37,572 nucleotides of DNA from Betaproteobacteria bacterium (GTDB lineage: Bacteria > Pseudomonadota > Gammaproteobacteria > Burkholderiales > JACQAP01): positions 1-37,572 of the forward strand of contig JANXVW010000117.1 in the NCBI GenBank assembly GCA_025351455.1. The letters run 5' to 3'. Below the pieces are notes generated by a model. It was given only the letters and a program-made list of their open reading frames with translations. It did no database searches and was not told where the DNA came from. A program made the translations under genes and the position numbers. Positions 5,853 through 14,027 of the stretch are shown piece by piece; position 1 is the first letter of the stretch; every line of letters begins with the position of its first letter.

Positions 5853-6635
5853 TCACCCGACAATACTGATCTCCACCGACCCCACACCCTCGATCGTGTA
5901 CTTGTAGTGCTCGCCGGCTTTGGGAAAGCGGGTGGTGACCCAGCTTCCGGTCAGCACGATCGCGCCCTTGTTCAGCGTTTGCCCGAGTTCGTTAAGGTTG
6001 TTCGCCAGCCAGCGCAACGGTTCGAACGGATGGCCCAGCACGTCGGCGCCCTTGCCTTCATCGATGACCTTGCCGTTGCATTCCAGCACGCTCGTCGCCG
6101 TACCGAGATTCGGCCAGGTGTTCCTGAACTCGCCGAGCACGTTGCCTTCATTCCACGAGTTGTCCGCGACCAGGGAAAGCAGGTCTAGCGGGTAGTCGGA
6201 ATTGCGGTCGTCGATGACTTCGAAAGCGGGGCACACGGCATCCACCGCGGCGGCGACTTCATCGAGTGTGTAGGGCTTGCCGCGCGGGGTCAGCGAAGTG
6301 CCGAGGCGGGCGCAGCATTCGAACTCTATGCCGAGCCGGCCGAGTTTGGAAAGGGAAAGCGATACGCCGCTCTGGTGCACCCGCTTCTCGAAAATCACGC
6401 CAGAATTCGGATGATTGACGCCGCACATTTCCTGCATGCGCTTCGAAGTCAGACCGATCTTGTAGCCGACACGCCGGCCGAGGACTGCTTCCAGCCTTTT
6501 CACGTAGGCCGCCTGGATCGCATACGCGCCCGCCAGGTCGGTGGCGCCGTAGTCCCGCGCAAACGGCACGATCTTGCTTCTTGCGGCGTGATCGCGCATC
6601 AACGCAGCCGCCGCTTCTTCTGTTCTCACATTCAT
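5853..6635 (-). CDS. 2-keto-4-pentenoate hydratase / fumarylacetoacetase-family hydratase
   Basis: The 260-residue product matches the MhpD/HpaH type of the FAH superfamily, usual length about 260. Visible segments are AYAIQAAYVKRLEAVLGRRVGYKIGLTSKRMQEMCGVNHPNSGVIFE, then LGIEFECCARLG with the metal-binding glutamates, then CPAFEVIDDR and NKGAIVLTGSWV near the end. These enzymes hydrate 2-hydroxyalka-2,4-dienoates in meta-cleavage pathways; related members are decarboxylases. The ATG at 6635 is preceded by GAGGAG. It is divergent from the CoA-transferase operon across an 85-96 bp spacer holding a solo repeat arm. The exact substrate is undetermined. Confidence 0.88.
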   Translation of the reverse strand: MNVRTEEAAAALMRDHAARSKIVPFARDYGATDLAGAYAIQAAYVKRLEAVLGRRVGYKIGLTSKRMQEMCGVNHPNSGVIFEKRVHQSGVSLSLSKLGRLGIEFECCARLGTSLTPRGKPYTLDEVAAAVDAVCPAFEVIDDRNSDYPLDLLSLVADNSWNEGNVLGEFRNTWPNLGTATSVLECNGKVIDEGKGADVLGHPFEPLRWLANNLNELGQTLNKGAIVLTGSWVTTRFPKAGEHYKYTIEGVGSVEISIVG

Positions 6636-6666
6636 GCTGTTTTTCTCCTCTGTGCGACATAATACT

Positions 6667-6700
6667 GCGTCCTTTGCGTTCTCTGCGCCTTCGCGTTGGG
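6667..6700. repeat. Solo repeat arm C (GCAAAG family)
   Basis: GCGTCCTTTGCG followed by TTCTCTGCGCCTTCGCGTT is one right-type arm of the GCAAAG word family with no left partner within several hundred bases. It lies between the divergent hydratase and CoA-transferase genes, where both promoters should be. Confidence 0.7.
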
Positions 6701-6731
6701 TGGAGACAGTTTTAACTAAATGGTGAGTGAA

Positions 6732-7913
6732 ATGAGCGGACCACTGAAAGGCATTAGAGTCCTCGACCTGACGCGGGTGCTGGCGGGGCCGTACGCCACG
6801 CAGATCCTGGCCGACCTCGGCGCGGAGGTCATCAAGGTCGAAAGGCCGGAAACGGGCGACGACACGCGTGGCTGGGGGCCGCCGTACGTGAAGGATGCTC
6901 AGGGCAACGACACGGCCGAGACGACGTATTTTGCCGGTTGCAATCGCGGCAAGAAATCGGTCGTGCTGGATCTTTCCGATGCGGACGCACAAAAGAAGGT
7001 TCGCGAACTGGCAGGCCAGTGCGATGTGCTGGTGGAAAATTACAAGGTTGGCGACCTCGCGCGCTACGGCCTCGACTACGTAGTGCTGCACGACTTGTAC
7101 CCGGGATTGATCTACTGCTCGATCACTGGCTTCGGTCAGACCGGACCGTACGCGGAGCGTGCGGGCTATGACCCGATCGCGCAAGCAATGTGCGGCATGA
7201 TGAGCGTCACCGGTGAACCGGAGGACAAGGCGGACACGACGCCACAACGGGTCGGCGTTGCGGTGGTCGACCTGATGTCCGGCCAATATTCCGTGATCGG
7301 CATTCTCGCGGCGCTGCTGCACCGGAAGGAAACCGGCGAGGGCCAGCACATCGATATCGGGCTGCTCGACGTCGGCGTGGCGTCGATGGCCAATATAGGC
7401 TCGGCTTATCTCGGTGCCGGCGTCGTCTCGAAGAGAAACGGCGGCGTACACCCGAGCGTCATGCCGTCCCAGGTATTCGAATGCGCGGATGGCTATGTGA
7501 TCGTTGCGGCTGCGAATGATGCCCAGTTCCGGAAACTTTGCGAGGCGGCGGGCCGGCCCGAGATCGCCACAGACGAGCGCTTTGCGACGAATTCGGCGCG
7601 GGTGCGCAATCGCGCGCAGGTCACGCCGCTGCTCGACGCGATATTCCGCTCCCGCCCGGTCGCCGAGTGGAGCGGTGCATTGGCCAGAGCGGGCGTTTCC
7701 TGTGGCCCGATCCTTTCCATCGACAAGGTGTTCGACGATCCGCAGGTCCGCGCGCGTGGCATGGTGGTCGAAGTCCCGTACGCGCCGGCTGGAACATTGA
7801 AGATGACGGCGAGTCCGATCAGGATGTCGGCAACGCCGCTCGATTCCGCAAAGCCGCCGCCGCTGCTCGGCGAACACCAGCAGGAAGTCTTCCGGACAAC
7901 GGGCTTCAGGTAA
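6732..7913 (+). CDS. CaiB/BaiF-type class III CoA-transferase
   Basis: The product of about 394 residues spans the full class III CoA-transferase fold. It opens with GPLKGIRVLDLTRVLAGPYATQILADLGAEVIKVE. It contains NRGKKSVVLDL, the CoA-pocket region YGLDYVVLHDLYPGLIYCSITGFGQTGPYAERAGYD, and GQHIDIGLLD downstream of the expected catalytic Asp region. These enzymes swap CoA between carboxylic acids. An ATG at 6720 is also possible; 6732 (MSGPLKG) has GGTGAG just upstream and fits the family start. The stop is 3 bp before the next gene, so they are co-transcribed. With the hydratase and lyase-type neighbours it suggests organic-acid catabolism. Confidence 0.93.
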   Translation: MSGPLKGIRVLDLTRVLAGPYATQILADLGAEVIKVERPETGDDTRGWGPPYVKDAQGNDTAETTYFAGCNRGKKSVVLDLSDADAQKKVRELAGQCDVLVENYKVGDLARYGLDYVVLHDLYPGLIYCSITGFGQTGPYAERAGYDPIAQAMCGMMSVTGEPEDKADTTPQRVGVAVVDLMSGQYSVIGILAALLHRKETGEGQHIDIGLLDVGVASMANIGSAYLGAGVVSKRNGGVHPSVMPSQVFECADGYVIVAAANDAQFRKLCEAAGRPEIATDERFATNSARVRNRAQVTPLLDAIFRSRPVAEWSGALARAGVSCGPILSIDKVFDDPQVRARGMVVEVPYAPAGTLKMTASPIRMSATPLDSAKPPPLLGEHQQEVFRTTGFR

Positions 7914-7916
7914 ACC

Positions 7917-8768
7917 ATGACCACCCAGGCGCAAAAGGGCGAGCAATTCGCAAGAAGCCATGTCGAACCGGGCATCGTGGTCCTGCCGAATGCGTGGGAT
8001 GCCGGCAGCGCTATCATGATGGCCGAGGCGGGATTCCCGTCGATCGCGACTACCAGCGCCGGCATCGCGTTCACCATGGGATTGCCTGACGGGCAGCACG
8101 TCAGCCGCGATCGCATGCTCGAGTGCGTCTCAAAGATCGTCGCGGCTGTTCCGGTGCCAGTGACAGCCGATCTCGAGGCGGGTTATGGCGCCAGTCCGGA
8201 AGATGTCGCGGCGACCGTGCGCGGCGCAATCGAAGCGGGGGCGGTGGGTTGCAATATCGAGGATGCCACTGGACGCAGCGAACAACCGTTGTTCGATTTC
8301 GAACTCGCCTGCGATCGCATCCGCGCCGGGGCCGAGGCAGCGCGAAGCGCCGGTGTGCCCTTTGTCCTGAACGCCCGTACCGATCCCTATCTGGTCCGCT
8401 ACGGTTCCGCCGACGTCAACTTCGCGGAGACGGTAAGGCGTGCGAATGCTTTTCGCGAGGCCGGAGCGGATTGCCTGTTCGTGCCCGGCCCGATGGATGC
8501 CGAGACGATCAGCAGGCTCGTGTGCGAAATCCGTGGGCCCCTGAATGTTCTCGGCACGCGCGGCGGATCGGCCAGTGCGTTGAGTATTCCCGAGCTCGGG
8601 CGGCTGGGAGTCAGGCGAGTCAGCATAGGCGGCAGCCTGTCGGTTGCGGCGTTGGGTTTTGTGCAGCAGGCGATGCGCGAATTGCGCGAACACGGCACGT
8701 TCCGCTACGCGCCGTCGGCTCCCTCCAACGCCAGCATCAATGCCATCATGGCCAGGTATCGCAACTGA
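7917..8768 (+). CDS. Isocitrate lyase / PEP mutase superfamily protein
   Basis: The 283-residue product has the superfamily landmarks. They are VLPNAWDAGSAIMMAEAGFPSIATTSAGIA, then PVPVTADLEAGYG with the Mg-binding Asp, then AIEAGAVGCNIEDATG, VPFVLNARTDPYL and ADCLFVPGP. It is the short carboxyphosphonoenolpyruvate-mutase/2-methylisocitrate-lyase-like type. It lacks the KKCGH motif of true isocitrate and methylisocitrate lyases, with no Cys in the flap, so a classical lyase activity is doubtful. It follows the CoA-transferase gene by 3 bp and its stop overlaps the next start (TGATG). Confidence 0.88.
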   Translation: MTTQAQKGEQFARSHVEPGIVVLPNAWDAGSAIMMAEAGFPSIATTSAGIAFTMGLPDGQHVSRDRMLECVSKIVAAVPVPVTADLEAGYGASPEDVAATVRGAIEAGAVGCNIEDATGRSEQPLFDFELACDRIRAGAEAARSAGVPFVLNARTDPYLVRYGSADVNFAETVRRANAFREAGADCLFVPGPMDAETISRLVCEIRGPLNVLGTRGGSASALSIPELGRLGVRRVSIGGSLSVAALGFVQQAMRELREHGTFRYAPSAPSNASINAIMARYRN

Positions 8769-9331
8769 TGCGGCGCGCCTGCCTTTTCGCCTTTTCCGCG
8801 CTTTGTCTTGCCCTGATGGCTGGTTGCGCACCCCAGCCGGAGAGGCCGTTGCCCGCTCCTGTGGTTGTCGCTAAGCCGGCAGCCCGACCCGGCGCCATTT
8901 CGAAAATGTCCACCAGGGATATCCAGGCCATCACGGCCTATCACGACAAAGTGCGCGCCGATGTCGGCGTTGGTCCGATCAAGTGGTCCCCGGCGCTGGC
9001 AGCCTACGCGCAGGCATGGGCCGACCATCTTGCTGCCACGGACTGCCGGATGGTGCATCACACCGAGGGCACGTACGGCGAAAACCTGTTCCAGGGAACC
9101 GCGGGCTACTACACCGCCGTGGACGCGGCCAAGGCGTGGGAAACCGAAAAGAAGGATTACCACGGCGGCGCGCTGACGCAATCCAGCTGGCACCCGGCGG
9201 GCCACTACACGCAGATGGTCTGGCGCGATAGCACCGCGCTCGGTTGCGGCGAAGCGATCTGCAACAAAACCTTGATCGTTTCCTGCAACTACGACCCGCC
9301 CGGCAACTACCTCGGCCGCCGGCCTTACTAA
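8768..9331 (+). CDS. CAP-superfamily (SCP/PR-1) lipoprotein
   Basis: The 187-residue product begins with a lipoprotein signal: MRRACLFAF, a hydrophobic run and the lipobox LMAGC, predicting lipidation of Cys20. A Pro/Ala-rich linker follows, then a CAP domain: ITAYHDKVRADVGVGPIKWSPALAAYAQAWADHLA, H(L) motif residues, then GHYTQMVWRDSTALGCG (CAP1 signature) and CNYDPPGNYLGRRPY (CAP2). Bacterial CAP proteins are extracytoplasmic with mostly unknown ligands. The start codon overlaps the preceding stop (TGATG), so it is translationally coupled to the lyase-like gene although the roles look unrelated. Confidence 0.92.
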   Translation: MRRACLFAFSALCLALMAGCAPQPERPLPAPVVVAKPAARPGAISKMSTRDIQAITAYHDKVRADVGVGPIKWSPALAAYAQAWADHLAATDCRMVHHTEGTYGENLFQGTAGYYTAVDAAKAWETEKKDYHGGALTQSSWHPAGHYTQMVWRDSTALGCGEAICNKTLIVSCNYDPPGNYLGRRPY

Positions 9332-9347
9332 AGCCAAGGCAAATGCT

Positions 9348-9370
9348 CACCGCAAAGAGTCTTTGCGGTG
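9348..9370. repeat. Collapsed repeat element D (perfect 11+11 hairpin)
   Basis: CACCGCAAAGA (9348-9358) and TCTTTGCGGTG (9360-9370) are exact inverse complements separated by a single G. They correspond to the outermost word of both arms of the GCAAAG elements with the interior and spacer missing. It lies 17 bp after the CAP gene stop and may act as a terminator. Confidence 0.85.
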
Positions 9371-9429
9371 CAAACTGCTCTATGCACGAAATACCCGCGC
9401 GATGCTAGGATTCTGCAAGGGAGACAACC

Positions 9430-10395
9430 ATGTTCATCAATTGCGTCGCGTACGAGGGCGGAAAGAAGCTCGCCGACATCCAGCCCAGCGAAATTCACAG
9501 TTACGTCTGCCAGCCGGAGTGCTTTGTCTGGGTCGCGCTGTTCGAGCCCACGCGCGAGGAACTCGCCGCCATGCACAAGGAATTCGATCTGCCTGCCCTG
9601 GCGGTCGAGGACGCGCTCAACGGCCATCAGCGGCCCAAGATCGAGGAATACAGCGACACATTGTTTGCCGTCTTGCACATCGTGGAAATGGTGGGGGATG
9701 AGTTAGCGGTCGGTGAGGTCGATGTCTTCGTCGGTCGCAACTACATCCTTTCCGTGCGCAACCGCACGCAGACTGGCTTCCTGGGCGTGCGCGCGCGCAG
9801 CGAGCGCGAACCGGAGTTGTTGAGGCACGGTGCCGGCTACGTGTTATACGCGATCACGGATGCCGTGGTGGATCGTTACTTCCCCGTACTCGACAACCTT
9901 GAAGTCGAACTCGAGGAAATCGAGACGCGCATTTTCGCGGGCGAGAACAACCGTGCCATCATCGAAGCGCTGTATGGATTGAAGCAGAAACTGATGATCC
10001 TGAAACACGCGACCAGCCCGCTGCTGGAGGCGATCGGCAAACTCTATGGCGGACGCGTGCCTTACCAGTGCGCGCGCCTGCAGGATTATTTCCGCGACAT
10101 CTACGACCATCTGGTGCGTCTGAACCAGTCGATCGAAAGTCTGCGCGAAATGGTAACGACTGCGATCACGGTGAACCTGTCTCTGCTGACCATCCAGGAC
10201 AACGAAGTCACCAAGCGCCTGGCATCCTACGCCGCACTGATCGCGGTCCCCACCGCCATAGCCGGCGTGTACGGCATGAATTTCAAGCATATGCCGGAGC
10301 TCGAGTGGGAACACGGCTATCCGCTCGCCATCAGCATCATGGCGGCGCTCGACTTTTATCTTTTCTATCGCTTCCGGAAGTCCAATTGGCTGTAA
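9430..10395 (+). CDS. corA: CorA-family divalent cation transporter
   Basis: The 321-residue product fits CorA, usual length 310-350. A cytoplasmic N-terminal alpha/beta domain (DLPALAVEDALNGHQRPKIEEYSDTLFAVLHIV) and a long helical stalk (EIETRIFAGENNRAIIEALYGLKQKLMILK) precede two C-terminal membrane helices. The signature YGMNF lies at the end of the first (AALIAVPTAIAGVYGMNFKHMPELEW). It pentamerises in the inner membrane and carries Mg2+ (and Co2+/Ni2+ in some). GGGAGA precedes the ATG. The usual MPEL loop sequence is present. It is a single gene flanked by repeat elements D and E. Confidence 0.95.
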   Translation: MFINCVAYEGGKKLADIQPSEIHSYVCQPECFVWVALFEPTREELAAMHKEFDLPALAVEDALNGHQRPKIEEYSDTLFAVLHIVEMVGDELAVGEVDVFVGRNYILSVRNRTQTGFLGVRARSEREPELLRHGAGYVLYAITDAVVDRYFPVLDNLEVELEEIETRIFAGENNRAIIEALYGLKQKLMILKHATSPLLEAIGKLYGGRVPYQCARLQDYFRDIYDHLVRLNQSIESLREMVTTAITVNLSLLTIQDNEVTKRLASYAALIAVPTAIAGVYGMNFKHMPELEWEHGYPLAISIMAALDFYLFYRFRKSNWL

Positions 10396-10422
10396 CCCGC
10401 TTGCACACCGCATCAGACCTTA

Positions 10423-10602
10423 ACGCAAAGACGCAAAGGCGCAAAGGGAACGCAAAGAAAAACAAAGAAATGTGGGGAGTAATACAAACAAGCGGCGTGC
10501 TTACGCGCCTTGTAACCAGGACCACCGAAGGTCCTATTCACTCTCGATAAGTTATCTCGAATTGCCTTCCTTCGCGTTCCCTTTTCGCCTTTGCGTCTTT
10601 GG
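10423..10602. repeat. Inverted-arm repeat element E (GCAAAG words)
   Basis: The left arm 10423-10460 reads ACGCAAAGACGCAAAGGCG then CAAAGGGAACGCAAAGAA. The right arm 10565-10602 is its reverse complement with few changes, ending GCCTTTGCGTCTTTGG. The roughly 100-nt spacer separates them. It lacks the outer CACC/GGTG word found in other copies. It fills most of the 300-bp gap between corA and the alcohol dehydrogenase, where I see no gene. Confidence 0.85.
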
Positions 10603-10695
10603 GGGTGGGCCGTAGGTGCCGCGCGAAGCGTGCAAGGCGGTGTTAGGATTCGGGCGCGAGGCGAAAGCCAATAAAAACATGACGGGGAGAAAGCA

Positions 10696-11751
10696 ATGCT
10701 GAGTTACGACGTGGTCGAGTGGGGCAAGCCTTTGCAGAAAGCGGAAAAGGCGACGCCGAAGCCGACGGGTACGGAAGTGCTTCTGAAGCTCAAGTACTGC
10801 GGCGTATGCCACAGCGACGTGCACATCCGCGACGGCTACTTCGACCTGGGCGGGGGCAAGCGTTTCAACATGAGCGATCGCGGCATGAACCCGCCGGTGA
10901 CCCTGGGCCACGAGCCTTTCGGGACCGTGATTGCTGCGGGACCGGACGCGAAGGATGTGCCGATCGGCCAGGACCGGCTGGTATGTCCGTGGATCGGCTG
11001 CGGGAAATGCGCGCGTTGCCGCGAGGGCATGGACAACCATTGCATGGCGCCGCGCTGGATCGGCATCCAGCGTCCCGGCGGCTATGCCGATCATCTGCTG
11101 GTGCCAGATGCAAAATATCTCGTCGATGCGAGCGGGATCGATCCAATGTGGGCGGCGACCCTGTCGTGCTCGGGCCTGACAACTTACTCGGCAGTGGCGC
11201 AATTGAAGCCTATCCCGCGCGACGAATGGGTGGCGGTATTCGGCGCCGGTGGCCTCGGCCTGATGGCGATCGAAATGCTCAAAGCCATCGGCCACCAACG
11301 CATCGTGGTCATCGACATCGACGACAGGAAGCTCGAGGTGGCGAAGAAAGAAGGGGCGGCCGCGACGGTCAACGGGCGCGATCCCGATGCGGCGAAGAAA
11401 CTCCTGGAAGCCGCGGGCGGGCCGTTATACGGTGCTGTCGATCTGGTGGGCGCCGCCGACACGGCCACGCTTGCGCTCGGCGCCCTGCGCAAAGGCGGCA
11501 AGCTGATCGTGGTGGGGCTTTACGGCGGAGAAATTCCGGTCTCGCTGGTCATGGTGGTGCAGCGCGCGTGGCGCATCCAGGGATCGAGCGTGGGCAATGT
11601 CGCCGAACTGAAGGAAGTCATCGCGATGGCGCGCGCGGGAAAAATCAAGCCGATCCCGATCGAGAAGCGCCCGCTCGCGGAAGTAAGCCGGACGCTGGAT
11701 CAGTTGAAAGCGGGCAGTATCCTCGGGCGGGTGGTGGCGGCCATCGACTAA
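10696..11751 (+). CDS. Zinc-dependent medium-chain alcohol dehydrogenase
   Basis: The 351-residue product is a medium-chain dehydrogenase/reductase. Catalytic zinc residues are in KYCGVCHSDVHIRDG (Cys) and VTLGHEPFGTV (His-Glu). The structural zinc lobe is seen as CPWIGCGKCARCREGMDNHC, with four properly spaced cysteines. The Rossmann fingerprint is VAVFGAGGLGLMAIEMLKAIG, with an acidic residue at VVIDIDD, favouring NAD+. The insertion DLGGGKRFNMSDRGMNPP before the zinc His is a family-subtype feature also seen in some cyclic-acyl-CoA and aromatic alcohol dehydrogenases. GGGGAG precedes the ATG. The substrate is unknown. Confidence 0.92.
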   Translation: MLSYDVVEWGKPLQKAEKATPKPTGTEVLLKLKYCGVCHSDVHIRDGYFDLGGGKRFNMSDRGMNPPVTLGHEPFGTVIAAGPDAKDVPIGQDRLVCPWIGCGKCARCREGMDNHCMAPRWIGIQRPGGYADHLLVPDAKYLVDASGIDPMWAATLSCSGLTTYSAVAQLKPIPRDEWVAVFGAGGLGLMAIEMLKAIGHQRIVVIDIDDRKLEVAKKEGAAATVNGRDPDAAKKLLEAAGGPLYGAVDLVGAADTATLALGALRKGGKLIVVGLYGGEIPVSLVMVVQRAWRIQGSSVGNVAELKEVIAMARAGKIKPIPIEKRPLAEVSRTLDQLKAGSILGRVVAAID

Positions 11752-11752
11752 C

Positions 11753-12049
11753 TCAAACGCTGAGCAGCAGGACCTCAAGTTCACGCAGGCTCAGCGCGCC
11801 GTCGTGGTCGAGGTCGGCTGCGTCAAACCGGCTCAGCAATCGCGGATCTTCTTCGCGAAGTTCGTCGCGGCTGATCTTGCCGTCGGCGTTCAGGTCGATT
11901 TTCATCCAGATGGGCTGGATCTCGGCGGGTTGGTAGTGATGGGCCGCGGTCGGGGGCGCCATGGTGGCGAGCAGCCCGGCGGAAACCAGCAATGGCAGGG
12001 CGGCGAGCAATTGGGCAAAATGCCGGGACTTCGCTTTATGATTTTTCAT
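11753..12049 (-). CDS. Exported EF-hand protein
   Basis: The 98-residue product has a basic N-terminus and a hydrophobic signal segment (LLAALPLLVSAGLLATM) with a likely cleavage after TAAHH or nearby. Two EF-hand loops follow: DLNADGKISRDEL and DLDHDGALSLREL, both with the calcium-ligand pattern D-x-D/N-x-D-G and a terminal Glu. It is probably a small periplasmic calcium-binding protein. It converges on the alcohol dehydrogenase gene with only 1 bp between stop codons, so the two 3' ends overlap in transcription. Confidence 0.88.
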   Translation of the reverse strand: MKNHKAKSRHFAQLLAALPLLVSAGLLATMAPPTAAHHYQPAEIQPIWMKIDLNADGKISRDELREEDPRLLSRFDAADLDHDGALSLRELEVLLLSV

Positions 12050-12369
12050 TCTCTACCTCCAGTCTTGCCTTGATCCCAAGAAACATTCGCTTGTACTGCG
12101 TCGTCATTACAAGCTTCGTGCCAGCAGTCCCCTACTGTCGCGATTTCAGCGGCTTGAGCCCCATGCGTAAGGTGAAGACCAGGAAAAATTCCGCACGACT
12201 GTAGCCAGATGGAGTCAATGCATCGTGTATCAATCCTGATACGCTTGTTTAGAAGGAAAAAGTTCTGTCGCCCATTGGGGACAGCGGTCACGCCCCGTCC
12301 GCACCGAAGCTAGAATGATCACTAACGCCGGCGCTATCGCGGCGACAACGCCGAACTGGAGCGAAAAAA
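12050..12369. other. 320-bp spacer without recognisable gene
   Basis: It lies between the divergent EF-hand and amidase genes and should hold both promoters. The only structure I see is a small GTATCA/TGATAC hairpin (12227-12242) and a loose CTGTC/GACAG pair near 12268-12287. No repeat element of the window's families is present. Confidence 0.5.
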
Positions 12370-13773
12370 ATGAGCAAAGAGCTCAGTTTCACGCCGGCCA
12401 CCGAGCTGGCGCGCATGATCCGGGAGAAAGCGGTTTCGCCGCTGGAAGTCATGCGCGATACGATTGCGCGCGCGGAAGCCCTCAATCCGCGGCTCAACGC
12501 GATCTGCACGCCGACTTTCGATGCGGCCATGAAGGCCGCGGCTGAGGCCGAAGACGCGGTCATGCGGGGTCGTCCGCTGGGCATCCTGCATGGCGTGCCC
12601 ACCACCATCAAGGACCTTGCGCTCACGCGCGGCGTGCGCACCATGAGCGGATCGCATATCCACCGCGACCGCATTCCGGATCTCGACCATCTGCACGTCG
12701 AGCGCCTGCGTGCAGCCGGCGCAATTTCGATCGGCAAGACCACCGTCTCCGAATTTGGCTGGAGCGGTGTCAGCAACAGCCCGCTCACCGGCATCACGCA
12801 CAATCCATGGAAATACGGCATGAATGCCGGCGCCTCCAGTGCCGGCGCGGGAGTGTGTGCGGCGGCCGGCATCGGGCCGCTCCATCAAGGCTCCGATGGC
12901 GCCGGTTCCATCCGCATGCCGGCGGGATTCTGCGGCGTCTACGGCATCAAGCCATCGCACGGGCGCGTGCCTTACTGGCCGACACCGGCGAACGGTCTGA
13001 TCTCGCATGTCGGACCGCTGACGCGCACTGTCGGCGATGCAGCACTGATGTTGCAGGCCATGGCCGGACCCGACGACCGCGACATGACCAGCCTCGAATC
13101 CCCGCCGCAGGATTTTGTCGGGCGCCTCGACGAAGGTATCGCCGGTTTGAGAGTCGCATTCAGTCCGGACCTCGGTTACCTGAAGGTGGATGCGGAAGTG
13201 GCCGGCCCGGTGCGCAAAGCGGTCGAAGCGTTCCAGGAACTCGGTTGCAAGGTTGAGGAAATCAAGCCGGGCTGGGACAACCCGATCGAAATGGAGCACC
13301 TGCACTTCGCAGCGAATTTCACCAGCCGCCTGGGGCCTCTGCTCGACGAATGGGAAGACCGCATGGACCCCGGCCTGGTCGCGCTGGTCAAGCACGGCAT
13401 GAAATTCAGTGCCGCGGAATATTGCCGGATCGACGAAAAGCGTCTCGCGCTCTACGACAAGGTGCGCGCGCTGTTCGATCGTTACGATTTGCTGCTGACG
13501 CCGACCCTGTCGGTCGCTGCTTTTCCGGCCGATCGCCTGATCCCGCCGCACTGGGAGCAGCATCCGTGGGACTGGCTGCGCTGGGCCGGCTTCAGCTACC
13601 CGTTCAACCTGAGCTGGATGCCGGCGGCGACCTGCCCGTGCGGCTTCACGCCGGCCGGTCTGCCGGTCGGATTGCAGATCGTGGCCGGCCGCCATCGCGA
13701 CCTGCGCGTGTTGCAGGCGTCTCGCGCCTTCGAACGCATCCGCCCCTGGGCTCAACATCGCCCGCCTTGCTAA
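12370..13773 (+). CDS. Amidase-signature family amidohydrolase
   Basis: The 467-residue product is a full-length amidase-signature enzyme. Catalytic Lys is in GVPTTIKDLALT (about residue 80). The Ser-rich core is NAGASSAGAGVCAAAGIG with the cis-Ser, and the nucleophile region is GSDGAGSIRMPAGFCGVYGIKPS. The usual GGSSGG and GGGSIR glycines are partly replaced by Ala, which may tune but should not abolish activity. The C-terminal PAATCPCGFTPAGLPVGLQIV is typical. It hydrolyses amides to acids; GatA function is unlikely because no gatB/gatC is adjacent. GGAG lies about 10 bp before the ATG. The substrate is unknown. Confidence 0.92.
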   Translation: MSKELSFTPATELARMIREKAVSPLEVMRDTIARAEALNPRLNAICTPTFDAAMKAAAEAEDAVMRGRPLGILHGVPTTIKDLALTRGVRTMSGSHIHRDRIPDLDHLHVERLRAAGAISIGKTTVSEFGWSGVSNSPLTGITHNPWKYGMNAGASSAGAGVCAAAGIGPLHQGSDGAGSIRMPAGFCGVYGIKPSHGRVPYWPTPANGLISHVGPLTRTVGDAALMLQAMAGPDDRDMTSLESPPQDFVGRLDEGIAGLRVAFSPDLGYLKVDAEVAGPVRKAVEAFQELGCKVEEIKPGWDNPIEMEHLHFAANFTSRLGPLLDEWEDRMDPGLVALVKHGMKFSAAEYCRIDEKRLALYDKVRALFDRYDLLLTPTLSVAAFPADRLIPPHWEQHPWDWLRWAGFSYPFNLSWMPAATCPCGFTPAGLPVGLQIVAGRHRDLRVLQASRAFERIRPWAQHRPPC

Positions 13774-13784
13774 ACATAAAACCC

Positions 13785-14010
13785 GTTCACCGCAAAGACG
13801 CAAAGGACGCGAAGGAAAGGGAACAACGAGGGATAGAAAACAGGATTGGGATACAACGCAATTGTTCACGAATCTGTGCCTTAAATATTTGCTGCGATGG
13901 CCCATCAGTCACTGAAGGCTCTCAACATCACAATTTTTCTCGTTTCAGTTTTCCTTCGCGTCCTTTGCGCACCCCTCCAGGGGGTACTGAAAAGAGTCTT
14001 TGCGGTGAAC
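13785..14010. repeat. Inverted-arm repeat element F, right arm split by a 27-bp insert
   Basis: The left arm 13785-13821 begins GTTCACCGCAAAGACGCAAA. The right arm occurs as two parts: 13949-13969 (TTTTCCTTCGCGTCCTTTGCG) and 13997-14010 (TCTTTGCGGTGAAC). Joined, they complement the left arm exactly over about 33 bp. The intervening 27 bp (13970-13996) contain ACCCC/GGGGT around TCCA. It ends 17 bp before the GNAT-like gene. Confidence 0.87.
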
Positions 14011-14027
14011 ATTTTCTGGAGTAAAGA

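Noticed and set aside
6636-8099. Long minus-strand open frame continuing upstream of the hydratase gene and antisense to the CoA-transferase
   Set aside because: It is low-complexity Arg/His-rich translation without domains, produced by GC-rich codon bias opposite a clear CoA-transferase. The real hydratase starts at 6635 with a ribosome site.
12370-13773. GatA subunit of the tRNA-dependent amidotransferase
   Set aside because: It lacks neighbouring gatB/gatC and has altered Gly/Ser core motifs; a generic amidase is safer.
12334-13905. 523-residue minus-strand frame opposite the amidase
   Set aside because: Antisense shadow of a full amidase with all catalytic motifs; the shadow has no recognisable domain.
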